Assembly: GCF_014649835.1 (NCBI RefSeq) | Contig: NZ_BMTU01000010.1 | Coordinates: 124,001 to 188,000 of the forward strand | From: Streptomyces pilosus | Lineage (GTDB): Bacteria; Actinomycetota; Actinomycetes; Streptomycetales; Streptomycetaceae | Direction of reading: 5' to 3' | DNA length: 64,000 nucleotides | Shown: piece after piece, positions 40,211 through 49,827 of the stretch | Layout: the number at the start of each line of letters is the position of its first letter | Numbering within the stretch: position 1 is the stretch's first letter | The notes under the pieces: model-generated | What the model was told of the DNA's origin: nothing | Databases searched by the model: none | Seen by the model: the letters and a program-made list of their open reading frames with translations, nothing else | Position numbers and translations under genes: made by a program

Positions 40211-41176
40211 TCAGCCGCCCGGTCCGGGGTCCGGACGCACCGGCGCCTCGGCACCGGCACGGGCCGCCTCCAGCTGGGCGGCGAACGCGATGCCCAGGAA
40301 GAGGGCCACGGCGGTCAGGTTCGCCCATATCAGCAGGGCGATGAAGGCGGTCAGCGGCCCGTACAGGGCGCCGAACGCCCCACTGCCCTCGACGTACAGC
40401 GCGAGGAGCCACGTCGCCGCGACCCACAGCAGGAGGTGGACGGCCGAGCCGAAGGCCAGCCAGGTGTAGCCGGGCTGGGCGCGGCGGGGCGACCAGCGGA
40501 AGAGCACCGCGGAGGCGACCCAGGCCAGCAGCAGTCCCACCGGCACGTCCAGCATGCCCCACCACCCGGCGTCGCTCCCCCGTCCACCCACCACCTCGGC
40601 CATCGCGTGGCTCACCGCGTCGCCGGCGACGAGCACGACGAAGCCGAGCACCAGCGGCAGTCCCGCGGCGAGCGCGAGGAGAAGGGCCCGGCCGTACTTG
40701 CGGGGGAAGGGACGGTCGCGTTCGATGCCGTAGATGCGGTTGGCGCCCCGCTCGATCTGGCCCATGGCGGAGGCGAGGTTCAGCACGGCGAAGCCCAGAC
40801 CCAGCCACAGGGCCAGGGTGCTCGCGAGGTCGTCGTGGGCGGTGCGCCGGGTTCCGTCGAAGGCGTCCTCGACGATGTCGGCGCTGGCGCCGGGCACGAT
40901 GTCGCCGAGGGCCAGTTCGATGACCCGGCCGACGCTCTCGGTGTGCGTGGAGGTCGCGAGGCCCACGAGGGCCACCGTGAACGGCACCAGGCCGAGGACC
41001 ACCTGGAAGGCGAGGGCCCGCGCGTTGGTGAATCCGTCCGCGTAGCGGAAGCGGCTGAAGGAGTCGGTCAGCAGCCGCAGCCCTCCGTAGTGCCGCAGCG
41101 CGGCGAACGCCTCGTCTCCGGAGAGTTCGTCACCGATCATGTCCCGGGTCTGCGGAACACGGACGACGGTTCCCAT
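40211..41176 (-). CDS. YihY/BrkB-family inner membrane protein
   Basis: The 321-residue protein has six hydrophobic helices and the conserved opening RFRYADGFTNARALAFQVVLGLVPFTVALVGLA of the YihY (former RNase BN) family. It ends with a TAFIALLIWANLTAVALFLGIAFAAQLEA helix. GAGGAAGG lies upstream of the ATG. The family is found throughout bacteria and its transport or envelope role is not established. The 258 bases upstream (41177-41434) contain no gene that I can support. Confidence 0.88.
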   Translation of the reverse strand: MGTVVRVPQTRDMIGDELSGDEAFAALRHYGGLRLLTDSFSRFRYADGFTNARALAFQVVLGLVPFTVALVGLATSTHTESVGRVIELALGDIVPGASADIVEDAFDGTRRTAHDDLASTLALWLGLGFAVLNLASAMGQIERGANRIYGIERDRPFPRKYGRALLLALAAGLPLVLGFVVLVAGDAVSHAMAEVVGGRGSDAGWWGMLDVPVGLLLAWVASAVLFRWSPRRAQPGYTWLAFGSAVHLLLWVAATWLLALYVEGSGAFGALYGPLTAFIALLIWANLTAVALFLGIAFAAQLEAARAGAEAPVRPDPGPGG

Positions 41177-41434
41177 ACGCGGACCTTCCTCGCCTCGACT
41201 GGCTTCCTCCCCTTCCTGATCGCCCCTTTCCCCGGCATCACACCTCGGGTGGCGACGGGCCGGAGGCGGGCCGCGGGAGCGCCGGGCGGCGGTGGGGGAA
41301 GGGTCGCGGGCGTCGTGGCTCAGGACGCGCGGGGGGCGGGAGTGCGTGGAGGGCGCGGGGAGCGGGCGCCCGGTCGGCCGGGGCGGGGTCCTGGGGACCG
41401 CGCCGCCCTGACCGCCCGTCACCCGGCCCCGGGA

Positions 41435-41779
41435 TCAGCCCTTGAGGGGATCGTGCCCCCAGTTCATGAGGGAGTGGCGCCAGCGCGTGTCGCGTACGTC
41501 GCCGGACGGCTGCTGGGCGAGGTGGCGGCGGATGTAGCCGACGACCTTGCGCATGTGCGCGTAGTCGTCGTCCGAGAGGTCCTCGCGCCCCGCGCGCAGG
41601 ATCGTGACGATGCGGCGCCCGGACGCGTGGCCGGTCGACTCGCCTCCGTCCTTGTGCTGGCCCGCGGCGCGGGACTCGTCCGTCTCCAGCCACCGCTCGA
41701 GATCGGCCGGCTTCATGTTGACCAGCTCGTGGAACTCGTCCCGGGTCTCCTGTTGGCGCTGCGCCTCCGCCGCGCTCAC
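41435..41779 (-). CDS. DUF3140 protein
   Basis: The 114-residue protein contains the family's FHELVNMKPADLERWLETDES and SGRRIVTILRAGREDLSDDDYAHMRKVVGYIRRHLAQ, followed by RHSLMNWGHDPLKG. The function is unknown. The GTG start overlaps the stop of the DUF2945 gene (GTGA). DUF2945 and DUF3140 occur together in many actinobacteria and some proteobacteria, often near stress genes. Confidence 0.87.
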   Translation of the reverse strand: MSAAEAQRQQETRDEFHELVNMKPADLERWLETDESRAAGQHKDGGESTGHASGRRIVTILRAGREDLSDDDYAHMRKVVGYIRRHLAQQPSGDVRDTRWRHSLMNWGHDPLKG

Positions 41780-42006
41780 TTCTTCTTCCTGAGCGCCGAG
41801 GGCTTGTGCACGGCGGTCTTGCCCGACTTGTCACTGCGCACCTCGTACTGCGGTTCCTCCTCGGAGGCGGCGACCTTGCGTCCGGCCTCCTCCGTGCGCT
41901 CGGTGATCTTCTTCTCGACCTTGCCCGTGGTCTCGCTGCCGTGGCTGCTCCAGGCGACCTCGTCGCCCTTGTGGAGGTCCTTCCGGCGGTCGCTGTCCTT
42001 GCCCAT
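41776..42006 (-). CDS. DUF2945 (Tudor-like, hypervirulence-associated) protein
   Basis: The 76-residue basic protein has the small-barrel pattern KGDEVAWSSHGSETTGKVEKKITERT... PQYEVRSDKSGKTAVHKPSALRKK of the DUF2945 family. GAGGAGG lies before the ATG. It is translationally coupled to the DUF3140 gene downstream. Nucleic-acid binding has been suggested for the fold, but the role is unknown. Confidence 0.88.
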   Translation of the reverse strand: MGKDSDRRKDLHKGDEVAWSSHGSETTGKVEKKITERTEEAGRKVAASEEEPQYEVRSDKSGKTAVHKPSALRKKK

Positions 42007-42139
42007 CCTGGCGCCTCCTCGGCGTGGCGGTCGGTTCGCTTCCACCCTGGCCGCAGGGTGGCCCACGCGCATCTCGGGACGGCACGCACGTCCGGGCCGG
42101 CCCCGAGGGGGACCGGCCCGCAACGGTGGGGCGGACGGC

Positions 42140-44371
<2,232 letters not shown>

Positions 44372-44404
44372 GGAAGTCCTTCCGGGCGAAGTGGTTCGCG
44401 CAGT

Positions 44405-44842
44405 TCAGGTACTGCGGGAGGCGGAACAGCCGGGGCACAGGCCCCAGTAGACGATCTCGGCCTCGTCGATCACGAAGCCGTGGGCGCCGGACGCGGTCAG
44501 ACAGGGCGCCGCGCCGGACGCGCAGTCGACGTCGGCGACGGCGCCGCAGGAACGGCAGACCACGTGGTGGTGGTTGTCCCCGACACGTCCCTCGTAGCGG
44601 GCGGCGCCGCCGGCCGGTGCGACGCGGCGCACCAGCCCCGCCCCGGTGAGCGCGTGGAGCGCCTCGTACACCGCCTGCAGGGAGACGTGCCCCGTGCGCC
44701 GGCGCACCGCGCCGGCGAGCTCCTCGGCTCCGAGGTGGCCGCCCCGGCGGACGGTGTCGAGGAGGGCGACACGGGCGGCCGTGGCACGCAGGCCCGCACC
44801 GCGGAGCTCCTCGGCCGCGGTCGGCGGCCGGGATGCGGTCAT
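44405..44842 (-). CDS. furA: FurA/CatR-type Fur-family regulator
   Basis: The 145-residue protein has a winged helix (ATAARVALLDTVRRGGHLGAEELAGAVRRRTGHVSLQAVYEAL). Its dimerisation domain carries the metal-binding HHHVVCRSCGA and a second Cys pair CPGC near the end. Such proteins (FurS of S. reticuli, CatR/FurA of S. coelicolor) repress the downstream katG and themselves and are released by peroxide through thiol oxidation. Direct repeats upstream are the likely operator. Confidence 0.93.
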   Translation of the reverse strand: MTASRPPTAAEELRGAGLRATAARVALLDTVRRGGHLGAEELAGAVRRRTGHVSLQAVYEALHALTGAGLVRRVAPAGGAARYEGRVGDNHHHVVCRSCGAVADVDCASGAAPCLTASGAHGFVIDEAEIVYWGLCPGCSASRST

Positions 44843-44859
44843 GCGCAGAACCTATAGGC

Positions 44860-44890
44860 CCAGAGACGAATAATTCCAGAGAACGAACAA
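44860..44890. promoter_or_regulatory. Direct-repeat operator upstream of furA-katG
   Basis: CCAGAGACGAATAA (44860-44873) and CCAGAGAACGAACAA (44876-44890) are near-identical direct repeats 18-48 bases before the furA start. They form an A/T-rich patch that covers the expected promoter. Binding of FurA here would explain autorepression. Confidence 0.55.
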
Positions 44891-44985
44891 GTCCAGTCTT
44901 GGGTCATGTCCGGTAACGGCGGGTGGCTCCCGGGTTGCGCGCCGCCGCCCGGAGGGACGCCCAGGCTCTCGTTCCTGACGAGGGG

Positions 44986-45867
44986 TCAGTACAGCACGTT
45001 CAGCGCCCCGGGCAGGACCCTGGCCGTGACGGGGAGGACCGCGTCGACTTCCCCGTCGGTGCCGTAGGGGACCTCCCGGTCGGCCTCGATGCGGATCTCG
45101 CTGCCCCGCAGGATCCGTACCTGGGGCCGGCGGACGTGCGTGCCGGTCCTCAGTTCGTTCATCAGGGTGAAGAACAGCCGCCGCGGCGCGTGCCGGATCA
45201 TCACGACGTCCAGCAGGCCGTCGTCCACGCGGGCGTCGGGGGCGATGACGCGGCCGGATCCGTAGTAGCCGGAGTTGGCGGCCACCACCGTGTAACCGGT
45301 GTGGGTGTGCTCCTCGCCGTCCACGGTGACCCGGTAGCGGGCGGGCCGCCAGGTGGTGACGGCCCGCAGGCCGCCGGCGTAGTAGGAGGCCGAACCCCTC
45401 AGCAGCCGGGACCGGTTGGCGTGGCGGTTGGCGAGCGCGTCGACCCCGGCGTACACGCTGCCGAGGACGACGGTGCGGTCGTGGACGGCCGAGCCGACCT
45501 CCACGGTGTCGACCGGCCGCGGCTCCCCGTGCAGCAGGATGCGGGCGAGGGCCCGTGGGTCCCGGGGCAGGCCGAGCGCGCGGGCGAAGTCGTTGCCGCG
45601 GCCGGCGGGGACGAGCCCGAGGGTCGCGCCGGTGCCGCTGAGGGCTCCGCCGACGCCCCCCGCGATGCCGTCCCCGCCGACGGCGAGGACCACGCTCCCC
45701 CGCTGTCCGGCGTCCCGGGCCAGTTCGCGCGCGTGGTCCAGGCTGCGGCTGTACTCGGTCCGCAGTTCGGCGCCCTCCTCCCTCAGGTGCCGGGCCAGGG
45801 CGAGCAGGGCCGCCGCTCCGGTGGCCGCGCCCGCGGTGGGGTTGACGACGGCGGTGAACTGGCGCAT
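44986..45867 (-). CDS. Diacylglycerol kinase-family lipid kinase
   Basis: The 293-residue protein is of the DagK/YegS/LCB5 type. It has VVNPTAGAATG near the N-terminus, the nucleotide-binding VVLAVGGDGIAGGVGGAL and GLVPAGRGNDFARAL, and ARVDDGLLDVVMIRHAPRR in the C-terminal domain. It would phosphorylate diacylglycerol or a related lipid with ATP at the membrane. GGAGG lies upstream of the ATG. It lies 62 bases behind the alkyl-DHAP-synthase-like gene, as in the M. tuberculosis Rv2252/Rv2251 pair. Confidence 0.9.
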   Translation of the reverse strand: MRQFTAVVNPTAGAATGAAALLALARHLREEGAELRTEYSRSLDHARELARDAGQRGSVVLAVGGDGIAGGVGGALSGTGATLGLVPAGRGNDFARALGLPRDPRALARILLHGEPRPVDTVEVGSAVHDRTVVLGSVYAGVDALANRHANRSRLLRGSASYYAGGLRAVTTWRPARYRVTVDGEEHTHTGYTVVAANSGYYGSGRVIAPDARVDDGLLDVVMIRHAPRRLFFTLMNELRTGTHVRRPQVRILRGSEIRIEADREVPYGTDGEVDAVLPVTARVLPGALNVLY

Positions 45868-45929
45868 CGGGATGCCTCCGGGGCTGGCCGACGGAAGGGG
45901 GACGGGCGGGGAGGAGGGGTGCGGGCGGG

Positions 45930-47522
45930 TCAGTCGGCGGGCAGCAGGACGCCCGGGTTCAGCAGTCCCTCCGGGTCCAGTCGCCGCTTCACGGCGCGCA
46001 GGGCGTCGATGCCCAGGGGGCCGGCCTCGCGGGCGTACCAGTCCCGGTGGTCGGTGCCGACCCCGTGGTGGTGGCTGATCGTGCCCCCGGCGGCGAGGAT
46101 CGCCTCGTTGGCGGCGTGTTTGGCGCGGGTCCAGTGGGCCACCGGGTCCTCGCCCTGGGCGCAGACCACGGTGAAGTAGAGCGAGGCGCCGTTCTCGTAG
46201 ACGTGGGAGATGTGGCACATCACCAGGGGCGGGGTGCCCGCGGCGGTGAGGGTGCCGGTGAGCGCGTCACGGACGGCCGTGTACAGGCCGGGCAGACGGG
46301 ACCAGAACGTCGCCGTCTCGAGGGTCTCCGCGAAGGCCCCGGCGTCGAGGAGTGCGTCGCGCAGGTACGGGGCGGAGTAGCGGCCGTGGGCCCAGCGCCG
46401 GCCCGGTTCCTCACCCAGCGGGGTGCCGCCGCACGCGCGCAGCACGGCGGCGGCGTGCTCCCTGCGGTACCCGGTGTCCTCGTGGGTGCCCTCGTACCCG
46501 GCGATGGCCGTGCAGCCGGTGGGCTGCCGGGTGCCGGAGCCGATCGCTTCCGGATGCGCCAGGCCGACGAACGTCTCGGTCTCGTCGGACAGGCGCAGCA
46601 CGGTGGGCCGCGGTCCGTCCTGGGCGAGGCGGCGCAGCGCCGCGGCGCCCTCCTCGAACGAGGGGAAGTGCCAGCCCTCGTAGACGCTGGTGCTCGGGAC
46701 GGGCCGGATCCGTACGGTCACCGACGTGATGACGCCGAACGCGCCCTCCGACCCGAGGACGAGCTGGCGCAGGTCGGGTCCGGCGGCGGAGCGGGGCGCG
46801 CGGCCGGTGTCGAGTGTCCCCCCGGGGGTGGCGAGGGTGAGGGACAGCACCATCTCGTCGAACCGGCCGTAGCCGGCGGAGGCCTGGCCGCTGGAGCGGG
46901 TCGCGGCGAAGCCGCCGATGGTGGCCCACTCGTAGGACTGGGGGAAGTGGCCGAGGGTGAAGCCGTGCGCGGCGAGGAGCGCCTCGGCCTGCGGCGCGCG
47001 CAGGCCGGCCTGCAGGGTGGCGGTGCGGGAGACCGGGTCCAGGTCGAGCAGGCCGTCCATGCGCCGCAGGTCGAGGGCGACGAAGGCACCGCGCGGTTCG
47101 GGGGCGAGCCCGCCGACCACGGAGGTGCCGCCGCCGAACGGGACCAGCGGCAGGCGGTGTTCGGCGCACACCCGCAGCACGGTGAGCACCTCGTCGTGTC
47201 CCCCGGGCAGCAGAACGGCCGCGGGGACGGCGGACACGTCTCCCTCGCGGATGCGCAGCAGATCGGGGGTGGACTTGCCGCGCGTGTGCCGGACGCGGGT
47301 CTCCGCGTCGGTGCGCACGAAGGCCTCTCCGCCCAGGGCCGCGATCAGGGCGCGACGCGCTTCGGGCGCCAGTGGGCCGTCGGGGACGGCCATGTCCTCG
47401 ATGGGCACGGGGGCCGTCCGACGCGGCGTGACCCCGAGCAGATCGCGCAACAGCCCGATCACCGAGTCGGGCAGCGGCGTCGCCTTGGCCGGGTCCCCCC
47501 AGCCGCTCCACAGCATGTCCAT
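45930..47522 (-). CDS. FAD-binding oxidase, alkyldihydroxyacetonephosphate-synthase-like
   Basis: The 530-residue protein belongs to the VAO/FAD-linked oxidase family. Its PCMH-type FAD domain has LVPFGGGTSVVGGL and HFPQSYEWATIGGFAATRSSGQASAGYGRFDEMV. The C-terminal half ends with TISHHHGVGTDHRDWYAREAG, the His-rich motif of alkyl-DHAP synthase (AGPS), and LDPEGLLNPGVLLP. AGPS exchanges the acyl group of DHAP for an alkyl group in ether-lipid synthesis. Bacterial relatives have uncertain substrates. The start at 47522 has GAGGA upstream. It is divergent from the TetR gene. Confidence 0.88.
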   Translation of the reverse strand: MDMLWSGWGDPAKATPLPDSVIGLLRDLLGVTPRRTAPVPIEDMAVPDGPLAPEARRALIAALGGEAFVRTDAETRVRHTRGKSTPDLLRIREGDVSAVPAAVLLPGGHDEVLTVLRVCAEHRLPLVPFGGGTSVVGGLAPEPRGAFVALDLRRMDGLLDLDPVSRTATLQAGLRAPQAEALLAAHGFTLGHFPQSYEWATIGGFAATRSSGQASAGYGRFDEMVLSLTLATPGGTLDTGRAPRSAAGPDLRQLVLGSEGAFGVITSVTVRIRPVPSTSVYEGWHFPSFEEGAAALRRLAQDGPRPTVLRLSDETETFVGLAHPEAIGSGTRQPTGCTAIAGYEGTHEDTGYRREHAAAVLRACGGTPLGEEPGRRWAHGRYSAPYLRDALLDAGAFAETLETATFWSRLPGLYTAVRDALTGTLTAAGTPPLVMCHISHVYENGASLYFTVVCAQGEDPVAHWTRAKHAANEAILAAGGTISHHHGVGTDHRDWYAREAGPLGIDALRAVKRRLDPEGLLNPGVLLPAD

Positions 47523-47581
47523 GACTGTCGTCCTCACCGGTCGGAAACGGGCGATGCCGTCGACCGACGGCCTCACGTGGC

Positions 47582-47594
47582 GTTACACTGTGAC
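47582..47594. promoter_or_regulatory. Operator/promoter overlap before the TetR gene
   Basis: GTTACA-C-TGTGAC is an inverted repeat matching at 5 of 6 positions. It contains TACACT (47585-47590), a good -10 hexamer six bases before the ATG at 47597. The TetR transcript is therefore probably leaderless, and the TetR protein could block both divergent genes from this single site. Confidence 0.5.
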
Positions 47595-47596
47595 AC

Positions 47597-48205
47597 ATGA
47601 CGCCTATTCGTCACAACGCTTCCGGTGGTTCGGACAACGACGCGGTGCTCGACGCGGTGCGGGACTGCGTGCTGGCCGTCGGGGTCCGCCGCACCACGCT
47701 CACCGACGTGGCCCGCCGTGCCGGGGTCTCCCGGATGACGCTGTACCGGCGCTGGCCCGATGTCCGTTCGCTGGTCGGCGACCTGATGACCCGGGAGTGG
47801 ATCGCGGTGGCGACCGGCGCCCTCCCCGCGCGCGCCCCCGGGGTGCCGGCCCGCGAGGTGATCACCGAGGGGCTGGTGACGGCGGTGCGCGCGTTCGACG
47901 CCCATCCGCTGTTCCGCAAGATCCTCGACGTGGACCCCGAACTGCTCCTGCCCTACGTGCTGGACCGTCGCGGGGCCAGCCAGGAGGCCCTGCTGGAACT
48001 GCTGGCCGGTGCCCTGCGCGACGGGCACGCCGACGGCTCGGTGCGCGCCGCCCACCCGGAGCGGCAGGCCAGGTCGGTGCTGCTGATCGTGCAGTCCTTC
48101 ACCCTGTCCCTGCGGACCATGACCGAGGAGGACGACCCCGAGCTCGCCCACGAGGCGTTCCTCGGCGAACTGCGCGCCATCCTGGAAAGGACCCTCACCC
48201 CGTGA
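47597..48205 (+). CDS. TetR-family transcriptional regulator
   Basis: The 202-residue protein has an N-terminal HTH (VGVRRTTLTDVARRAGVSRMTLYRRWPDVRSLV, about 28-61) and an all-helical ligand domain. No Shine-Dalgarno sequence precedes the ATG, and a -10 hexamer ends six bases upstream, consistent with leaderless translation. The stop overlaps the GTG of the glycerol-3-phosphate dehydrogenase gene (GTGA), so it forms an operon with glpD and is divergent from the AGPS-like gene. The equivalent order in M. tuberculosis is Rv2249c-Rv2250c-Rv2251-Rv2252. Confidence 0.92.
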   Translation: MTPIRHNASGGSDNDAVLDAVRDCVLAVGVRRTTLTDVARRAGVSRMTLYRRWPDVRSLVGDLMTREWIAVATGALPARAPGVPAREVITEGLVTAVRAFDAHPLFRKILDVDPELLLPYVLDRRGASQEALLELLAGALRDGHADGSVRAAHPERQARSVLLIVQSFTLSLRTMTEEDDPELAHEAFLGELRAILERTLTP

Positions 48206-49827
48206 ACGCCTCCGGCCCCCGCACCTCCGCCTCGTCCCTGTCCGCCGCCCGGCGCGCCCGTGAACTGGCCGGCTCCGTGGGCGGACCCGCCGTGGACGTC
48301 CTGGTCGTCGGCCTCGGCGCCACCGGCGCGGGGGCCGCCCTGGACGCGGCCGCCCGCGGGCTGGACGTGGTCGCCGTCGACGCCCACGACCTGGCCTTCG
48401 GCACCTCCCGGTTCAGCAGCAAGCTGATTCACGGCGGCCTGCGCTATCTCGCCTCCGGACGGCTCGACGTCGCCCATGAGAGCGCCGTCGAGCGCGGGGT
48501 GCTGATGGAGCGCACCGCGCCCCACCTCGTGCACGCCCAGCCGTTCGTGCTGCCGCTCACCCCGCTCGTCTCACACGGTCAGGCCGCCCTGGCGCGGGCG
48601 GGCTTCCGGGCCGGGGACACGCTGCGGCTGGCCGCCCGCACGGCCCGGACCACCCTGCCCCCGCCGCGCCGGGTCTCCGCGGTGGAGACCCGGCATCTCG
48701 CCCCGGCCCTGCGCCGGGACGGACTGCGCGGCGGACTGCTGTCCTGGGACGGCCGGCTGACCGACGACGCCCGGCTGGTCACCGCCCTCGCCCGGACGGC
48801 CGCCGCGCGCGGCGCGCGGATCCTCACCCGGGTGCGGGCCCTGGAGCTGACCTCCACGGGGGCACGGGTCCGGGACGAGCTGACCGGCGAGGAGGGCGAG
48901 ATCCGCGCCCGTGCCGTGATCAACGCCTCGGGCGTGTGGGCGGGCGGCCTCGTCGACGGGGTGCGCATCCGGCCCTCCCGCGGCACCCATCTCGTCCTGC
49001 GGCCGGAGAGCCTAGGGCCGCTCACCGCGGGTCTGCACATCCCGATCCCCGGGGAGAGCAGTCGTTTCGTCCTCGTCCTGCCCCAGGACGACGGCCGGGT
49101 CTACGTCGGCCTCACCGACGAACCCGTGGACGGCGACGTCCCCGACGTCGCCGAGGCCCCGGAGACGGACATCGGGTTCCTCCTGGACGTCCTCTGCTCC
49201 GTCCTGCACGTCCCGGTCCACCGCGGCGACGTGGTCGGCGCCTTCGCCGGCCTGCGCCCCCTGCTGGACACCGCGGCCGGGCCCGCGGACGCGGCGCCGA
49301 GGACCGCCGACCTCTCGCGGCGGCACGCGGTGCTCACCTCCTCCGAGGGCGTCGTCACCGTCGTCGGCGGCAAGCTCACCACGTACCGGCGCATGGCCGA
49401 GGACGCCGTCGACGCCGCCGTCCGGCTCCGCGGACTCGGGGCCGGCCCGTCCCCCACGGCCTCCCTGCCCCTGGTGGGCGCCGCGCCGCCGCACGTCCTC
49501 GCCGCCCTGCCCGCCCCGCGCCGGCTCGTCCGGCTCTACGGCACCGAGGCCCCGGCCGTCCACGCGCTCGGCACGCGGGACCCCGGCCTCGCCGAGCCGG
49601 TGCTGCCCGGGTACCCGGTCACCCGTGCCGAACTGCTCTGGGCGCTGCGCCACGAGGGCGCGCTCGACGAGGCGGACGTACTGGACCGCCGCACCCGCAT
49701 CGGGCTCGTCCCCGCCGACCGGGAGACGGCACGCGAGGCGGTACGGGCCCTGACCGACGGGGAGTTGCCGGACGGCGGCCGAGCGGCCGGTCAGCGCCCG
49801 TGGACGCCGACCTCGTACAGCGAGTAG
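48202..49827 (+). CDS. glpD: FAD-dependent glycerol-3-phosphate dehydrogenase
   Basis: The 541-residue protein has the Rossmann FAD motif (DVLVVGLGATGAGAALDAAARGLDVVAVDA), the family's FGTSRFSSKLIHGGLRYL, INASGVWAG and VGGKLTTYRRMAEDAVDAA, and a C-terminal helical domain. It oxidises glycerol-3-phosphate to DHAP and donates electrons to quinones at the membrane. Coupled to the TetR gene and beside an AGPS-like enzyme that uses DHAP esters, it may supply substrate for lipid synthesis. The last 37 bases overlap the convergent peptidase gene. Confidence 0.93.
   Translation: MNASGPRTSASSLSAARRARELAGSVGGPAVDVLVVGLGATGAGAALDAAARGLDVVAVDAHDLAFGTSRFSSKLIHGGLRYLASGRLDVAHESAVERGVLMERTAPHLVHAQPFVLPLTPLVSHGQAALARAGFRAGDTLRLAARTARTTLPPPRRVSAVETRHLAPALRRDGLRGGLLSWDGRLTDDARLVTALARTAAARGARILTRVRALELTSTGARVRDELTGEEGEIRARAVINASGVWAGGLVDGVRIRPSRGTHLVLRPESLGPLTAGLHIPIPGESSRFVLVLPQDDGRVYVGLTDEPVDGDVPDVAEAPETDIGFLLDVLCSVLHVPVHRGDVVGAFAGLRPLLDTAAGPADAAPRTADLSRRHAVLTSSEGVVTVVGGKLTTYRRMAEDAVDAAVRLRGLGAGPSPTASLPLVGAAPPHVLAALPAPRRLVRLYGTEAPAVHALGTRDPGLAEPVLPGYPVTRAELLWALRHEGALDEADVLDRRTRIGLVPADRETAREAVRALTDGELPDGGRAAGQRPWTPTSYSE

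Noticed and set aside
47591..47597. TGTGACA before the TetR gene as an ECF41 -35 element
   Set aside because: No CGGTC at the right spacing. The bases are better explained as part of the TetR operator.
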